A stretch of DNA of 64,000 nt from Papaver somniferum (GCF_003573695.1 NC_039361.1:101000279-101064278), one strand, 5' to 3'; positions 32,421-44,163 are shown, numbered from the stretch's first letter. Notes: generated from the letters alone by a model not told the origin. Numbers and translations: made by a program.

Positions 32421-32918
32421 TTCTCTATATAAAAATAGAGTTTTTTCAAGCGACGTGGTTAATCGGAGCTTCTGGTTGATTCTGGCCCCACCAAATTTTA
32501 AAAAAAGAAATTTATTCCACGTGTACTCTAGTATATATTTTTTCTGGAAACAAATTTTTATTTTTTTGGAAACATATTTTTGGTTGCCAGTAAAAAATTA
32601 TCTCAGAAAATAAAATATTACCAAAAATAATTAAGTCATACATTCACGACTTCATCTCGAAATTAAATTAATCATGCATCAATATTAATGACCCAATCAA
32701 TCGCATCATCGATCATAAAATAAAAAAATTATAAAAAATATTAGTAAAAAATATGTCCAATGTCCTGTTACAATTCTTCGAATTTCCCTTTTCATAATTA
32801 CAACTTCGCTCTATCAATTAAAATAAAATCAAAGCTAAGAAATAAGTTATTCCCGGTGATTACACTTCTGACGATGAAAAACTTTAAAAAATGATTAAAT
32901 TGATCGTGGATACTAACC
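32421..32918 (+). mobile_element. Second Helitron-like 5' fragment
   Basis: TTCTCTATATAAAAATAGAG at 32421 repeats the 5' end at 25498. Homology continues over GGTTAATCGGAGCTTCTGGT and GATTCTGGCC, and further in at TGTCCAATGTCC (32754, compare 25904). The fragment ends near 32918, where copia protease sequence begins. Only about 115 bases separate it from the first Helitron's 3' end. Confidence 0.65.
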
Positions 32919-33163
32919 TTTCGATTGTATGTGAGGTCTCCTGTCATATGTCGACTGCATCCACTATCAAAAAACCATTGAAAGGGAGATGTAGATCTTA
33001 AAGCAAAGGCACCCATACTACTAGTACTTCTCGATTTAGAGTTTCCTAGTAGTGTTGTATGAACTTTTATAGAATCATACAGTTGTTTAGCTTTCTTACA
33101 AAGATTACTTGCGACTCTTTTGAAAAGATATACATGCTTGTTGTATATGATCGGATGGATCAC
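32919..33163 (-). pseudogene. Copia protease fragment, truncated
   Basis: The minus strand reads GAFALRSTSPFQWFFDSGCS, then RHMTGD. D-S-G-C-S-R-H-M-T-G is the hallmark of plant Ty1/copia proteases at the gag-pol junction. It breaks off soon after this motif, against the Helitron fragment. No integrase, reverse transcriptase or RNase H follows. It is one frame away from the gag reading upstream. Confidence 0.8.
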
Positions 33164-33470
33164 AACATGAGCCTATGATTTGAAGATTGTATGACTGGTT
33201 CGTTGTCATATCAGTTTTCTCAACATTTTGTCGTTGATTACTATCTGACTTATGACTTTTCTTGAGAGAGGAAAAACTGAGATTTTTCAAATTCTCAAAG
33301 GGAGTATTTCCATATATCAAATCCTTAAGAACTGCAATTTCTACAACAAGACCATAGTTGATCCGGATTTGTTCATCCAACCCTTTTTGAAGAGACACCA
33401 GTTTGTCAGACCTTTTCTTGCGGTTGTTTTTTAAAACTGGTGAAGCGTCAATTGAGACTTTATGGTCCAT
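33105..33470 (-). pseudogene. Copia gag fragment
   Basis: Starts at an ATG 50 bases inside the primer site (MDHKVSIDASPVLKNNRKKR) and runs 121 codons with a Lys-rich segment and a short CCDPSDH stretch. A gag zinc knuckle is not evident. The start is just behind the PBS, so most of the usual gag length has been deleted before the protease motif. Overlap with the protease frame implies a frameshift near 33110-33160. Confidence 0.6.
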
Positions 33471-33519
33471 ATAGTCAGATCGCTACAAACACATACTGAT
33501 GAGGTCTTAGCGTGTTTGC

Positions 33520-33535
33520 CAGCTCTGATACCAAT
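33520..33535 (-). promoter_or_regulatory. Primer binding site, initiator-Met tRNA (copia)
   Basis: Minus strand ATTGGTATCAGAGCTG lies directly after the LTR end CTTTTTCA. TGGTATCAGAGC is the standard complement of the plant initiator tRNA-Met 3' end. Confidence 0.95.
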
Positions 33536-35888
33536 TGAAAAAGCAGGGGTCTAATAACACCACCCAATATTTCGCTTAGCAATCTGTATGAACTAACTCC
33601 GGAATACTTTGCTAGAGAATCAACTAGACAGTCAGACTCAATCTAGATAAAAGTATATCAAGGAGTTAATATCTCTCTCTTGTTTTTGTTATTACTCAAG
33701 CTAATAGAGATCAGCGAGTCCTAATCAAACACAAAGAATACGTGGACGATACCAAAGACCAATGTCCAAGGATTAATCAATATCAATCAACAACCAAAAG
33801 TCGGATTTCCAATTGATGATCACAAATGAACAACCTGTATTATTTCAATTATATAACAAATATAATGCGGAAATAGAAATAACACAGACGCCAAAATTTT
33901 GTTAACGAGGAAACCGCAAATGCAGAAAAACCCCGGGACCTAGTCCAGATTGAATACACACTGTATTAAGCCGCTACAGACACTAGCCTACTCCAATCTA
34001 ACTTCGGACTGGACTATAGTTGAACCCCAATCAGTCTCCCACTGATCCAAGGTACAGTTGTACTCCCTACGCCTCTGATCCCAGAAGGACACTGCGCACT
34101 TGATTCCCTTAGCTGATCTCACCCGCAACTAAGAGTTGTTGCAAGCCAAAATCGCAGACTTGATAATAAACAAATCTGTCTCACATAGAAAAGTCTATTA
34201 AAGGATAAATCTTCCTCCTACAGAAGAACCCTAGGTTTTTGTTCCGTCTTATGATATGAAATCAAGGTGAACAAGAACCAATTGATAATCCGGTCTTATA
34301 TTCCCGAAGATCGACCTAGATTAATCAATCACCTCACAACAGTCTTACTTGTATAAACAAGAAGACGGACATCGAGGAATCACAAACAGTGAGACAAAGA
34401 TGTTTGTGACTTCTTTATCTTTCCTATCGGAGAATTCTAACGATATCAAGCCAATCAATAAGATTGTACTCGTACGATAGAAGATGCAAGATCAGATTGC
34501 ACAACTACGATAAAAGTAGTATCGGTCTGGCTTCACAATCCCAATGAAGTCTTTAAGTCGTTAACCTGGTTTTAGAGAAAAAAACCAAAGGTTAGAGGAG
34601 AATCGACTCTAGCAAGCGCACTAGTATCACACATACGTGTGGGGATTAGTTTTTCCCAATGCTAGATATCTCCTTTATATAGTCTTCAAATCAGGGTTTT
34701 GCCTTAGGTACAAAGCAATCAATATTCACCGTTAGATGAAAACCTGATTTAGATTCAATCTAATATTTCTCAACTGTTAGATCGAAAACTTATATTGTCA
34801 CACACACTTGAGATATACGTTTACAGGGTTTGTGAAAACCGTGCCCAAACGTGTACATGTATGTTGGTTCAACATAGTAACCCAAAAAGGTTAACCATAT
34901 GAGCATTTCATATTAACCTTGTTCTTTTTCACCATAACTAGTTCAATTGACTCAAATGAACTAGTTATAGAGTTGTTCAATTTCTATGAGATATTATGTA
35001 AATACACAAGACACAATTGAAACAAAGATGATTCGATTCGATTGAACCGGCTCATGAACTTTATAGCCACGGTTTGCATACTGCATTCGTTAGTAATTTA
35101 AGTTTCATGTTCAGAGCACATCTTTAGATCATAACCCACTCAAGTACGCAAAAAATTTCGTGGACTTAAGGAAACCGACAGAGTTTTCCAAACTCAGCAG
35201 AAAATCTCGGAAAAGAGAACTTCTGTCAGTTCGCGGACTTGGCAAAGCCAATTCCTCCGGTTTCTCTCAATCAACAAAGTTTGCAAACTTCGGATTAAGG
35301 AATATGACTTATGCACATATGTGTTACCACACAATGCTTATATCCATCATTGGTTATATACACCTAAACTCTCATTCCAACCATTGAAACATTCTTAGAG
35401 GACGTTATATAGTTGTTACACTATTTCTCGTCAAAGCGATTTTCAAAGTGATTGAAACATTATGACTTTCGTCACTAGGTGAAGATAAATCCGATTAAAG
35501 CGAAATGCTTTACCAACACATGATTTCGAGATATAGATAAGTAGAGTATACTCAGCTCGAAATATCAAATATGTATGATCCAGTCTATATAACATACAAC
35601 TTTTGTCTCATAAGAAGTAGGAGATAGAATAGATAGACTTTTGAGTGATAGATAAGTTCAAGTCTCCACATACCTTTTTGTTGATGAAGTTCCACGGTTC
35701 CTTGAGTAGATCTTCGTCGTTGTATGATGAATCGTCATGAAGTCCTTGAGCTCAACTACACTTTTCTATCCTAGTCCGAGACTTAGCTATGTAGACTAGA
35801 AATTAAGACTCATAGTTTTGATCACTAACATTGACAAACATGCTTGATATAGCAACGCATGCGAGGTCGACCGAGCTATGCTCTAACA
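33536..35888 (-). mobile_element. Copia 5' LTR (LTR 5), SIRE/Maximus-like, 2353 bp
   Basis: Minus strand, TGTTAGAGCATAGCTCGG to ...CCCTGCTTTTTCA. It is the only LTR of the family in this window with PBS and coding sequence attached, and therefore assigns all the solo LTRs to Ty1/copia. It carries a CTATATAAAGG box (about 34683-34673) and the conserved core around 33860-33960. The >2-kb length and initiator-Met PBS resemble SIRE/Maximus elements; the lineage is inferred. Confidence 0.85.
34673..34683 (-). promoter_or_regulatory. TATA box of copia LTR 5
   Basis: Minus strand CTATATAAAGG. The same box is found at 37590-37600 in LTR 6, while solo LTR 2 has a changed TATATGAAGG form. Confidence 0.6.
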
Positions 35889-38318
35889 GCTTAGATCTCT
35901 CGATGTTCATCTCTTGAAGACGAAGAACTACTAAGGGGAGCTTGTGGAACTTCTTCGAAAAAAAGTATGTGGAGACTTGAACTCATATATCACTTGGAAA
36001 GTGTATTTCTACTATATCCTATATTGATAAATAAGTAGTGTTACGATATATTTTTCTCTATACACATTTGAGATTTCGAGATGAGTATATCTCGCTTACA
36101 TATTTCTCGAAATATGTGTTGGTAAGCTTTCGCTTCGACCAAGTTCATATTATATCATGAGAAAATTTCCGAATAACATCTTACATGGTTTGTGTGATAC
36201 AATCATTTGATGTAGGCTTGGAATATTTCGATAATGATTATTTCAATATCTTGAAAATTGCTTTGATGCTAATAATGTGTGAAAAAGGGTATTGTCATTG
36301 TAGAAGAATGTTTCAGTAATTGAAATAAAGATTTGATGATGTAACCATCTTTGGATATAAGCATATATACTGTGTTCGCACATTAGTGTATAAATCCATA
36401 AACCGGGAACCAAGAGTATGCATATGTGTGTATACGAAATTGGTGACGGAGACAAGATAAGTATGCATACCAGTACGCATACTGGCAGAAGTTTTCGAAC
36501 CGAAAATATCTGCTGAGTTTGGGAATTACAAACTCCTAAACTAGTCACCTTAAGTATGAGTACCCGTTCGCATACTGGCGGAAGTTTTCGACCCGAAAAT
36601 TTCTGCTGAGTTTGGAAATTTAACAAACTCAAATACGGTTTCTTAAGTACGCCTACCCGTACGCATACTTAAGCTGGTTACTTTGTTAAATCGGTCAGGT
36701 CATAGACTTAAAAATTTAAACCATAAGGAATGCAATCTTTGCAAACAGTGGCTATAATTTCCATGACTGATTTAAGTGAATCAAACCCATTTGGTTTTAA
36801 TAGTGTTTTCTAAACAATTAAACAACTCTTTAACTAGTTTCATTTGAGTCATTTGAACTAGTTATGGTTAAGATCAAGGTTGTGAAATCGTAAATCGTGG
36901 AGCGAATCGTTCTTCAATTTTGAGAATCGAATCGTATTTTAAAGCGTAAATCGAAGTTTCGTGGACGATTATGAATCATATGTATATTTCTGAAATATAT
37001 GGAGTATTTAGCAAAAATTATATTTTCTTGCCAAGTTTTAGTCCCTGAAAGTGTGTATACTAATTAAATTCGTTGTGTATCAACAAATACCAAAGTGGAA
37101 CATTGGTTAGAAGTTACCCCTATGACACGTGAAGTCTTGAGTTCAAAACTCTTCAAGTTTCCATTTTTGAAAATGTGTATGGCTTAAAAATCAAGTCAAG
37201 AATCGTAGTCAAATTAGTTTGACTATACGATTCAGAGCAAAAACGATTTGAAGGTGCGATTCAAATCGATTATATTCATAATGACTCGAATCGTGCGATT
37301 TAACTCGTGAATCGCACGATTTTAAAAACCATGGTTAAGATGACTAAGGTTGATATGAGGGTAATCATATGGCTAACCTCGGTTAACTATTTGTGAACCA
37401 ACCTGGTGTACACGTTTAGGTACGGTTACATAAACCTAAATGAGGGTATATTTCATTTGTGTGTAACAATCTAAGTTCGATCTAACGATTGAAAGATATT
37501 AGCTTGGTTGAATCAGGTTTTTCATCTAACGATGAATATTGAATGCTTTGTTACCAAGGTAACTTGGATTGCAAATCCTGATTTGAAAACTATATAAAGG
37601 AGAACTCTAGCAACTGGAAAAAATAATTCCCACACCTCCTGTGTGTTACTAGTTGCATAACTAGAGTCGATTCTCCTTTAACCTTAGGTTTGTTCTCGAG
37701 ACCCTGTAGGTTAACGACTTGAAGACTTCATTGGGATTGTAAAGCCAGAACGATACTACTTCTCTTGTAGTTGTGTGATCTGATCTTGTTGTTTCTATCG
37801 TGTTGAGTGCAATTGAAATAATTGGCTCGATAATTTATGTCTCCGATAGGCAAGATAGAAAAGTAATCACAAACAAACTTCGTCTCATCGTTTGTGATTC
37901 CACAATAACTTATTTCACTAGTCGATTAAGTTTATTGTGAGGTGATTGATAATACTAGGCTATTCTGTGTTATTTCTTTTCCGCATTATATTTTGTTATA
38001 TAATTGAAATATCACAGGTTGTGTTAAGATCAATCAATTATAATATCCAACCTTTGGTTATTGATTTACATTCATTGACACTTGAACATTGGTCTTTGGT
38101 GCCGCCCAAGTAACTCCTCTTATCTTCAATCAGGCTCGCAGATTTCTATTTGTTGATTACGGATTGAATTAATAGCTAGAGATATTAAACTCTTTAATAT
38201 ACTTTATTATAGATTGAGTCTGACTGTCTAGTTGATTCTCTAGAAAATGTATTGGAGTAAGTCCTCTCGGATTTCCAAACGAATTATTGGGTGTGGTTGC
38301 TAGACCTCCGCATTTTCA
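35889..38318 (+). mobile_element. Copia LTR 6, plus strand, 5'-truncated, internal deletion, nested hAT MITE
   Basis: Starts about 170 bases into the LTR (CATCTCTTGAAGACGAAGAA matches 11638 onward) exactly where LTR 5 begins, so the two form a head-to-head junction at 35888/35889. It ends CCGCATTTTCA at 38318. A hAT-type insertion occupies 36875-37333. About 450 bases, including the conserved core, are missing at about 37960. It directly adjoins PMD exon sequence. Confidence 0.85.
36867..37341. mobile_element. hAT-type MITE, 8-bp TSD GTTAAGAT
   Basis: The insert 36875-37333 (459 bp) is flanked by GTTAAGAT at 36867-36874 and 37334-37341. Ends are imperfect inverted repeats: CAAGGTTGTGAAATCG on the left, and CATGGTTTTTAAAATCG when the right end is read inward. 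The other LTRs of this family lack the insert. The interior has many AATCG/CGATT motifs and no transposase. The 8-bp duplication and CA-GG end suggest hAT. The flank match could be read as 11 bp because both sides also share ATG. Confidence 0.8.
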
Positions 38319-39484
38319 CAATGGTTTTATGAAAGTTGAAACATATGTTAATACAATTTTTCTCCAAGCCTTATTGTGGGAGCTCTTCAAGAATTATGCA
38401 CCAATTCCTCGTAGCATCTTGCAAGGACCGAATGTTGATACTCGTTATGATCTTTCTGAGAAGGATAATGCCAGGATTATGCGCTGATCTATAAAGAAGC
38501 CTCGACGCAAGACACGCCTCACCAGTGTCTTAGACAATGAGTCGGAGTTTAGCTTTCGTCCTTGGGGGTCGATTCCTCCTTTTTTCTCACAGTTGATCAC
38601 TTTTAATGACGCTGAAGAGAATGTTATTTTGGAATCTGGTGCAGACCTGAGCGACTGTAAGAGATCCTTCATACTGAGTTGTACTTCGAGTTATTTAGTA
38701 TCAGTAATACATGGGAAATTTCTGGTGGAGGAATATAACCTCGATAGAGCATCTCGACAAATGGGTCTTAATCAGTGTGTCCCGGATATTCGGAAAGAAA
38801 AATCATCAGTTAACCAACTTAAAGCTTCTTTAGATTGCATACATTTGAATGGACGTGAATATATGTACCCTTTCTATGGACATGTAGCCTATGCAACTCC
38901 AGGTTATGTAACTTTCTGGAATCAACAACTTGATCGTTTATATGATTTTATAATGGTTGTTCAAACTACGGTACAAGAACCTCCTTCTATTGAGATGGTT
39001 TCTGAGCGACCAAGGCTGAAGTATCCTTCCAGCGGTGATAAACAAAAAGTATTTCCAGGATGTTCACAAGTAAGTATCCTTCTTATGACTTTTATAGAAA
39101 AATAATAATTGCCTCTTAATTATTTCATTAATTTTACCACAGGATGGTCGTGTAATGAGATCTCGTATTGATATAGACTTCACGGAAATTAAAGAAAGTC
39201 CTCGAGGCGGAGAACCCAAAAGTAAGAACTACAGGATGTTACTGAATAGTGTGCAGTCCCCAGCCGCTTCTTTGGTGAGTTGTTAGTGCTTCCTTTATCA
39301 CAACTTTTCTTATCCGCGTAAGTAGGATCACAAAAAAATATTTGTTAATTTATTTCAGAATTTTGCTCCATCGATAATTGAGGGTCTTCAACTTTCTCTC
39401 GGGCAAACAATTCAGGAATCCAGCACCGATAAAGAAGTCGATTTAAGCATCTCTTTCGTTCAAGCGATCATGGCATTTCCTTGA
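38319..39484 (+). pseudogene. Plant mobile domain (PMD) pseudogene, 3 exons
   Basis: Exon 1 (38319-39069) reads VETYVNTIFLQALLWELFKN, YAPIPRSI, an in-frame TGA at 38485-38487, KKPRRKTR, then FLVEEYNLDRASRQMGLNQC and YPFYGHVAYATPGYVTFWNQ. These match the PMD pattern of TE-derived and MAIN-like proteins. A GT-AG intron (39070-39142) is followed by exon 2 (39143-39274), a second intron (39275-39358), and exon 3 (39359-39484) ending at TGA. All junctions keep phase 0. The 5' part is cut off by LTR 6, so it has no start codon. PMD proteins act in silencing or derive from transposons; no role is inferred here. Confidence 0.7.
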
Positions 39485-39530
39485 ACGGAATAATAATAAT
39501 TGTTGTCGATGTATCCAGGAGGAGATCACC

Positions 39531-41176
39531 ATGGATAAACAAAATATTGATAAAGCACATTCTTCCTTGGGAAATGAGGAACCGAATGGAGGTAACAATG
39601 CTACTAATGGTGACTTCGACAAAATTAATTCTTTGAATGGCTTAGAGACCCCTCAAGTAAGTATTCCTCCTGTACTTTCTTCATAGAAGTACGAAATTTA
39701 TGATTTTTGAATGAATGAATGAATGAGAACCCATATGAATGAATGAAAATTTTAGCGAAATACTTCGTCAGAAAAATCCAGAATTCAGTCTTTTAGCAAA
39801 AACGTTGTAGAATCTTCGTCCGATGTCGAATTTTCGCGATCTACCCATGTTTTCTCTTTCCCAGGAAATTTCCAATCTTTATTCAAAGAAGATTTTTGAG
39901 TTTAAAGAATGTTTAGGGGACAAAATAGGTGAAACAATAAACTTCTAGGAGACTTCCAGAAAATTTTCAGCTGGCATGTAGTCCAATGTTTCGGCCACAT
40001 CTCTTTGATAGTTTATCCAATTGTTATGAAATTTTGATATGTTGTAGAGAACATCCATACGAAGAGAATGATATATAACGCAACCTTATATTTATTACCA
40101 GTTGCTCCTAGTTTGTCGTGTTATACAGGACAGTGTAAAATCTCCTCAGACGAGCTTGTTGTAATACGTGTTTTTATGAATTTCACACTCTTTGCTCATT
40201 TATTGAATGTATAGTAAAGAATTAGATAGTGTTAGTTCATTACATTCTGTATTTTATGATTTCCTTTGGTTTCCATGCTTGGATTGTTCCAATCTCATAT
40301 AATCTTCGTATTACGTGCCAAGCGCCGAAGTTGAGAATAATGGAGCCAATGATGATTCGAACAATGTGACGAATCAAGATGATGATGTTTCCATATACGC
40401 ACCTCAGAGTCATGAGAATGTTACTGCTGAAGTTGTTGAGGAGAACGATGCTCGAGTCGTCATTACTTCAGAGACGGAAGGAACCAGACCAGGAATAGAA
40501 GAAACTATGATGGAAGAAACTGCTCTTGCTCCACCGATGGAAAAGATTAATCCAGAAAGAGGAGAAGCTTCCACGATGACTGAGACTCTTGTAGTGGTGT
40601 ATAAATATTCTACTGCAGGGATTGCTTTTGTTAATCCATTTGGTGAGTTACTCCCGTATTATGAATTAGTTGGTGGATTTAGCGTTTCTATTGCATATGC
40701 CGGCATATATGAAGAAATATGGGAAATATATGGTCATATCGTCTTCACCACAGACCCAAAACGAAAACCAAGCAAGTAGGAGCTATCTTGCGGGTTATAG
40801 ACGATATACGAACCAGAGCTAGAAGAACTGTTACTCCAGATGTACTCTGTGATTGGGAGTACAATTTGGACCATTCTGAGAAACCGGGTTTTAATGTGGG
40901 ATGGCTTCATGAGAGAGTTGAAGCCATTAAAGAAGCAGTCGATAAGAATGTACCTCTGACAAGTGATGATGTGATGAAGAAGGAGGCTAAGATCTCCAGT
41001 TGATTGAAAAACTGGAGTTAGAGAAAGTTGCCTTACGAGACCTGAAAATTGCAGAGGAGCAAAACTCTTTCTTTGTTGATTTACTTGAGTTTCCTTTCCA
41101 TAATCTCTTGAACCTTGAACTTCTGAGAGATGTGAGGTTTTATTTTGGTTCTGATTTTTTGATTGGTTTTGGATAA
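39531..41176 (+). pseudogene. Multi-exon host-like gene remnant (copy 2)
   Basis: ATG at 39531, 46 bases after the PMD stop. Exon 39531-39656 is phase 0 to GTAAGT. The candidate exon from 39756 is frameshifted and stops near 39890, and the acceptor before 40315 reads AC instead of AG. Exon 40315-40779 is acidic and ends in a hydrophobic segment. It is followed in another frame by KQVGAILRVIDDIRTRARRT to DVMKKEAKISS at 41003, and then in a third frame by LIEKLELEKVALRDLKIAEE through LLNLELLRDVRFYFGSDFLI to the stop at 41174-41176. The last part is intact here but has an extra stop in copy 1. Family unknown; possibly the same transcription unit as the PMD exons. Confidence 0.55.
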
Positions 41177-41402
41177 GTGAGTGATTGAGGATTTTCTTTT
41201 AGATTTGACAAAGATTTTCTCTAAATAAAAATAACTTTGATAAACTGCTGAATTCAAATACTGGATGCAAGCATTGCAAACGTTTTGGAGGAATTGAAAA
41301 TACAGGTTAAAGAAAATCCTAAAAATGCATTAGGTGTCTCGAGCATTCGTTCGTGCCTTGAGAACTAAAAGGCTGAATGTGTCAGGCGTCAAAGGCTTTA
41401 AG

Positions 41403-41770
41403 CTAATTCTCTTGTATCACGGGTACACTCATCTTGCCTTTCTTATCATCCAACTTGTAGTATCCTCCAGCCATTGACTTAGCAATCATAAAATGCCCTT
41501 CCTAGTTAGAGTTTCTTGCATAATGGAGATCGTGTTTAATTGCCTTGAGAACTAAATTCCCTTCATGAAATTTATTAGGTTTGATCGTTCGTGCACTGAA
41601 TATTTTTTGCTGGTTCAGAATTCCTCGTACAGTGGGATTCCATATTTGTGGAGCTTTCCAATTTTGCGGCACATATGGACACTCGTGCAAGGGAGAATAT
41701 CTAGGATATTGCTTGTTGTGTTCGGTCATCATTTCAGCAATGATTATATCAGTAAGATGCTCGATTCAGA
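41403..41770 (-). pseudogene. Integrase C-terminal fragment, Tat-like (copy 2)
   Basis: Minus strand YVPQNWKAPQIWNPTVRGIL, then KFHEGNLVLKAIKHDLHYAR, an in-frame TAG, and EGHFMIAKSMAGGYYKLDDK to the stop at 41405-41403. Copy 1 has TTG at the TAG position, so the nonsense change arose in copy 2 after duplication. Confidence 0.65.
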
Positions 41771-42411
41771 GAGGCTCCGCATCCAACCACTTGGTGAAAT
41801 ATTGTTGAGGTGAAGTTATCCATTCATAGCATTTTTCAATGGTTAGGTTGTCGGTTGATTGAATCTCTCGGACTAGGGCGGCATGTTTGAAAATTGATAA
41901 TATGGACGCATGAGGGGGAATAAGACTTGCCTGAGTGCGGAACCTTTTGAAGAAAGCATGCGCGTTTTCTTCAAGTTTTTGTGTTAGTTCCATCAAGGCT
42001 TTGAGTTTCTCCAGATGCTCGAATGATGAAGTATCTTCTAGTTCTTCCGAGTCAGAGCTTTCTTCAACAGAAAAATGTGCAATTAAAGGTTTTGTAGTTA
42101 CCTTTTCAGCATGAATCCACTTACGTCCGAGGATCATATCATATCCTGGGTCTTCCCTGATTATGTGAAATTTGGTTTCCGCCCAGGTTGAACCGGTTTT
42201 CATTTTGATAATGATGTATCCATACGCATCCCTGGATATTCCTTCGTGATCTCTGACTGAGACAGGAGCATGAGTGGCTTCTTGTCGAGTAATGCCTGCA
42301 TCTCTGAGAGTCTTCGAAGGGATAACTGACATCCGTGCCAACATCGACCAACGCTCTCCTAAATTTATTTCCTTTGAGAATGACCGTGGTAAGAAGTCCA
42401 CAGTCATACAT
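41766..42411 (-). pseudogene. Tat-like aspartic protease region (copy 2)
   Basis: The first frame gives MYDCGLLTTVILKGNKFRRA and LVDVGTDVS (expected catalytic D-S/T-G, here D-V-G). A frameshift leads to a 213-codon open frame with VIPSKTLRDAGITRQEATHA, the conserved GYDMILGRKWIHAEKVTTKP, and an acidic linker (EESSDSEELED). The I-L-G-R-x-W-(I/L)-H motif marks the protease C-terminal part in gypsy elements. Confidence 0.65.
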
Positions 42412-42506
42412 CTATTTGTCAGTGACTGAAGGTTCAGGGAGTGCTTCTGGAATGGACAGACGTTTCCCGGACACTATGTGTTCAAAACCGTGAACATGTC
42501 CTTCCT

Positions 42507-43883
42507 TTAAACCTTTGAAAAATAAAGCAATTCACAGATGTGCTCGGTCAATGATTGAACTGCTTGTTCAGAGAGCGTGAAGGTTCTAATTGGGAGAGGA
42601 TTCTTTTGTACTCCTTCAGTCCCCAGTTCTCTTGAATCGGCCTTTTCTTTGAATATGCGTTTCAAAGTTCTGCAATCGCTTGTTGGATGAATGACATACC
42701 TATGAAAGCGGTAGTAGCCCGGATTCTCCATTTCCTCCTATGTCGGCTCTCTCCTAGCGGGAGGTAGTTTGATCGCAACTTCTTGAATCCAGACTTTCAA
42801 TAGCTCGATCACCTCTTCAATGGGGAAAGAAAATTCTGGTTCTTCATGGTCATTCTGCTGACGCTGAGTCGGTGTTTGTGCGTTTCGAGCTTCGTTATCC
42901 TTCCTTGATGCTTTTGTAGGATGGGACGTTGTGGAAGCGTTCTTTTGCTGCACTTATACTTTCCTCTTGCTTCCTTTAGCAACATTTATGGAAGGTTGGA
43001 GATTGTACTACTTTTTTATCAGGTGCCTGGCACCGCCTCGAGTTTCTCGCGGTTCCTCGACTTTTATAGCTCTTGTTCTTTCCAATAAGGTCGGAGCAGT
43101 AGTTGCTGATCACTTGGCTGCTTCATGAAGTTCTGAGAAAGTCTGGAACCAGAGATTTTCTAGTAAGGATTTGTACACCGGAATCATTCCATTGATGCAC
43201 AAGTCCACCAGTTGTTGTTCTGTGACATTCGGGTCATGACAATCCAGAGCATGGGTTCTGAACCTCTTTACATAGTCGTTCTGATGTTCATTGTTCTTCT
43301 GAGACATTCTTCCTAATTAAAAGAGAGTAATATGCTCTGAGATGAAGAAGTATTTCCCGTAAAAAGCATTTACCATTTCTCCCCAGCTAGTGATGCTCCC
43401 TGGTGCGATGTTGTTGTACCAAGTGTATGCTCGGCCTGTCAGAGACTTTGAGAATTCCTTCAGGCATACGACATGGTTGTGTTCGTGTTCTCCTAATGCT
43501 TCCAGGAATCGAGAAAGATGTTCTCGTGCATTCCTTGTTCCATTATAGAGTGTAAACGTTGGAGACGCGTAGCATTTTGGGATAAGAATTCTTTGCGTAA
43601 CAGCGGGAGGTTGGTGACGATGGACATATGATGTCTTGTACTTCCCTCGATCCTCCAGAAAGCGTTCCAGATCTTCGCGAGTGATGAAATCTGCAGACTC
43701 CTTCTCTGGTGGGTTATCTGCAGCTTTGCGGACTTCATCATCATCCACCACGTGAATTGGAAAGATTTCGGGATCAACAACCGGAGATGTTTCTTTGGAT
43801 TTTCCTTTCTCCTGAGCTTTCTCTGACATCTTGTGTGTGAGAGTTTTGAGATAAGTACATAACTCCTTTTGAGTGGTAGCCAT
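42507..43883 (-). pseudogene. Tat-like gag (copy 2), broken
   Basis: Starts at ATG 43883 and runs 188 codons to a TAA after FISEHITLF. It includes RILIPKCYASPTFTLYNGTR, REHLSRFLEALGEHEHNHVV and GRAYTWYNNIAPGSITSWGE (retrotransposon gag core). It resumes at MSQKNNEHQNDYVKRF. The later part (42953-42507) carries Gln/Thr-rich residues, EEVIELLKVWIQEVAIKLPP, a stop, and YRFHRYVIHPTSDCRTLKRI, a zinc-knuckle-like segment in which the first Cys is replaced by Tyr. Copy 1 reads through the first stop. Confidence 0.75.
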
Positions 43884-44163
43884 ATCAGTCTAATTTTTGG
43901 CGAGAGTTTCTTGCACCATCATGAGATCATCTATGTAGGTGGATTTTCTCTGATTTTCTCGGGAGACTGGCCGAAGAGAGGAGTGCTTCCGATGTTGGTT
44001 TGAGGAGGAGTGGTACCACCAGTACCGTTGTTGGAAGCGGGAGTAGTTTCTGGAGTACCATCGCTATTGCTAGTGCAAGCCGTTTGGGTTAGGATTTGTA
44101 ACTGAACCTGACCTAAGATCAACCATTTTGTGAAAGTTTGAGATTGCAACCGAGAGATTAATA

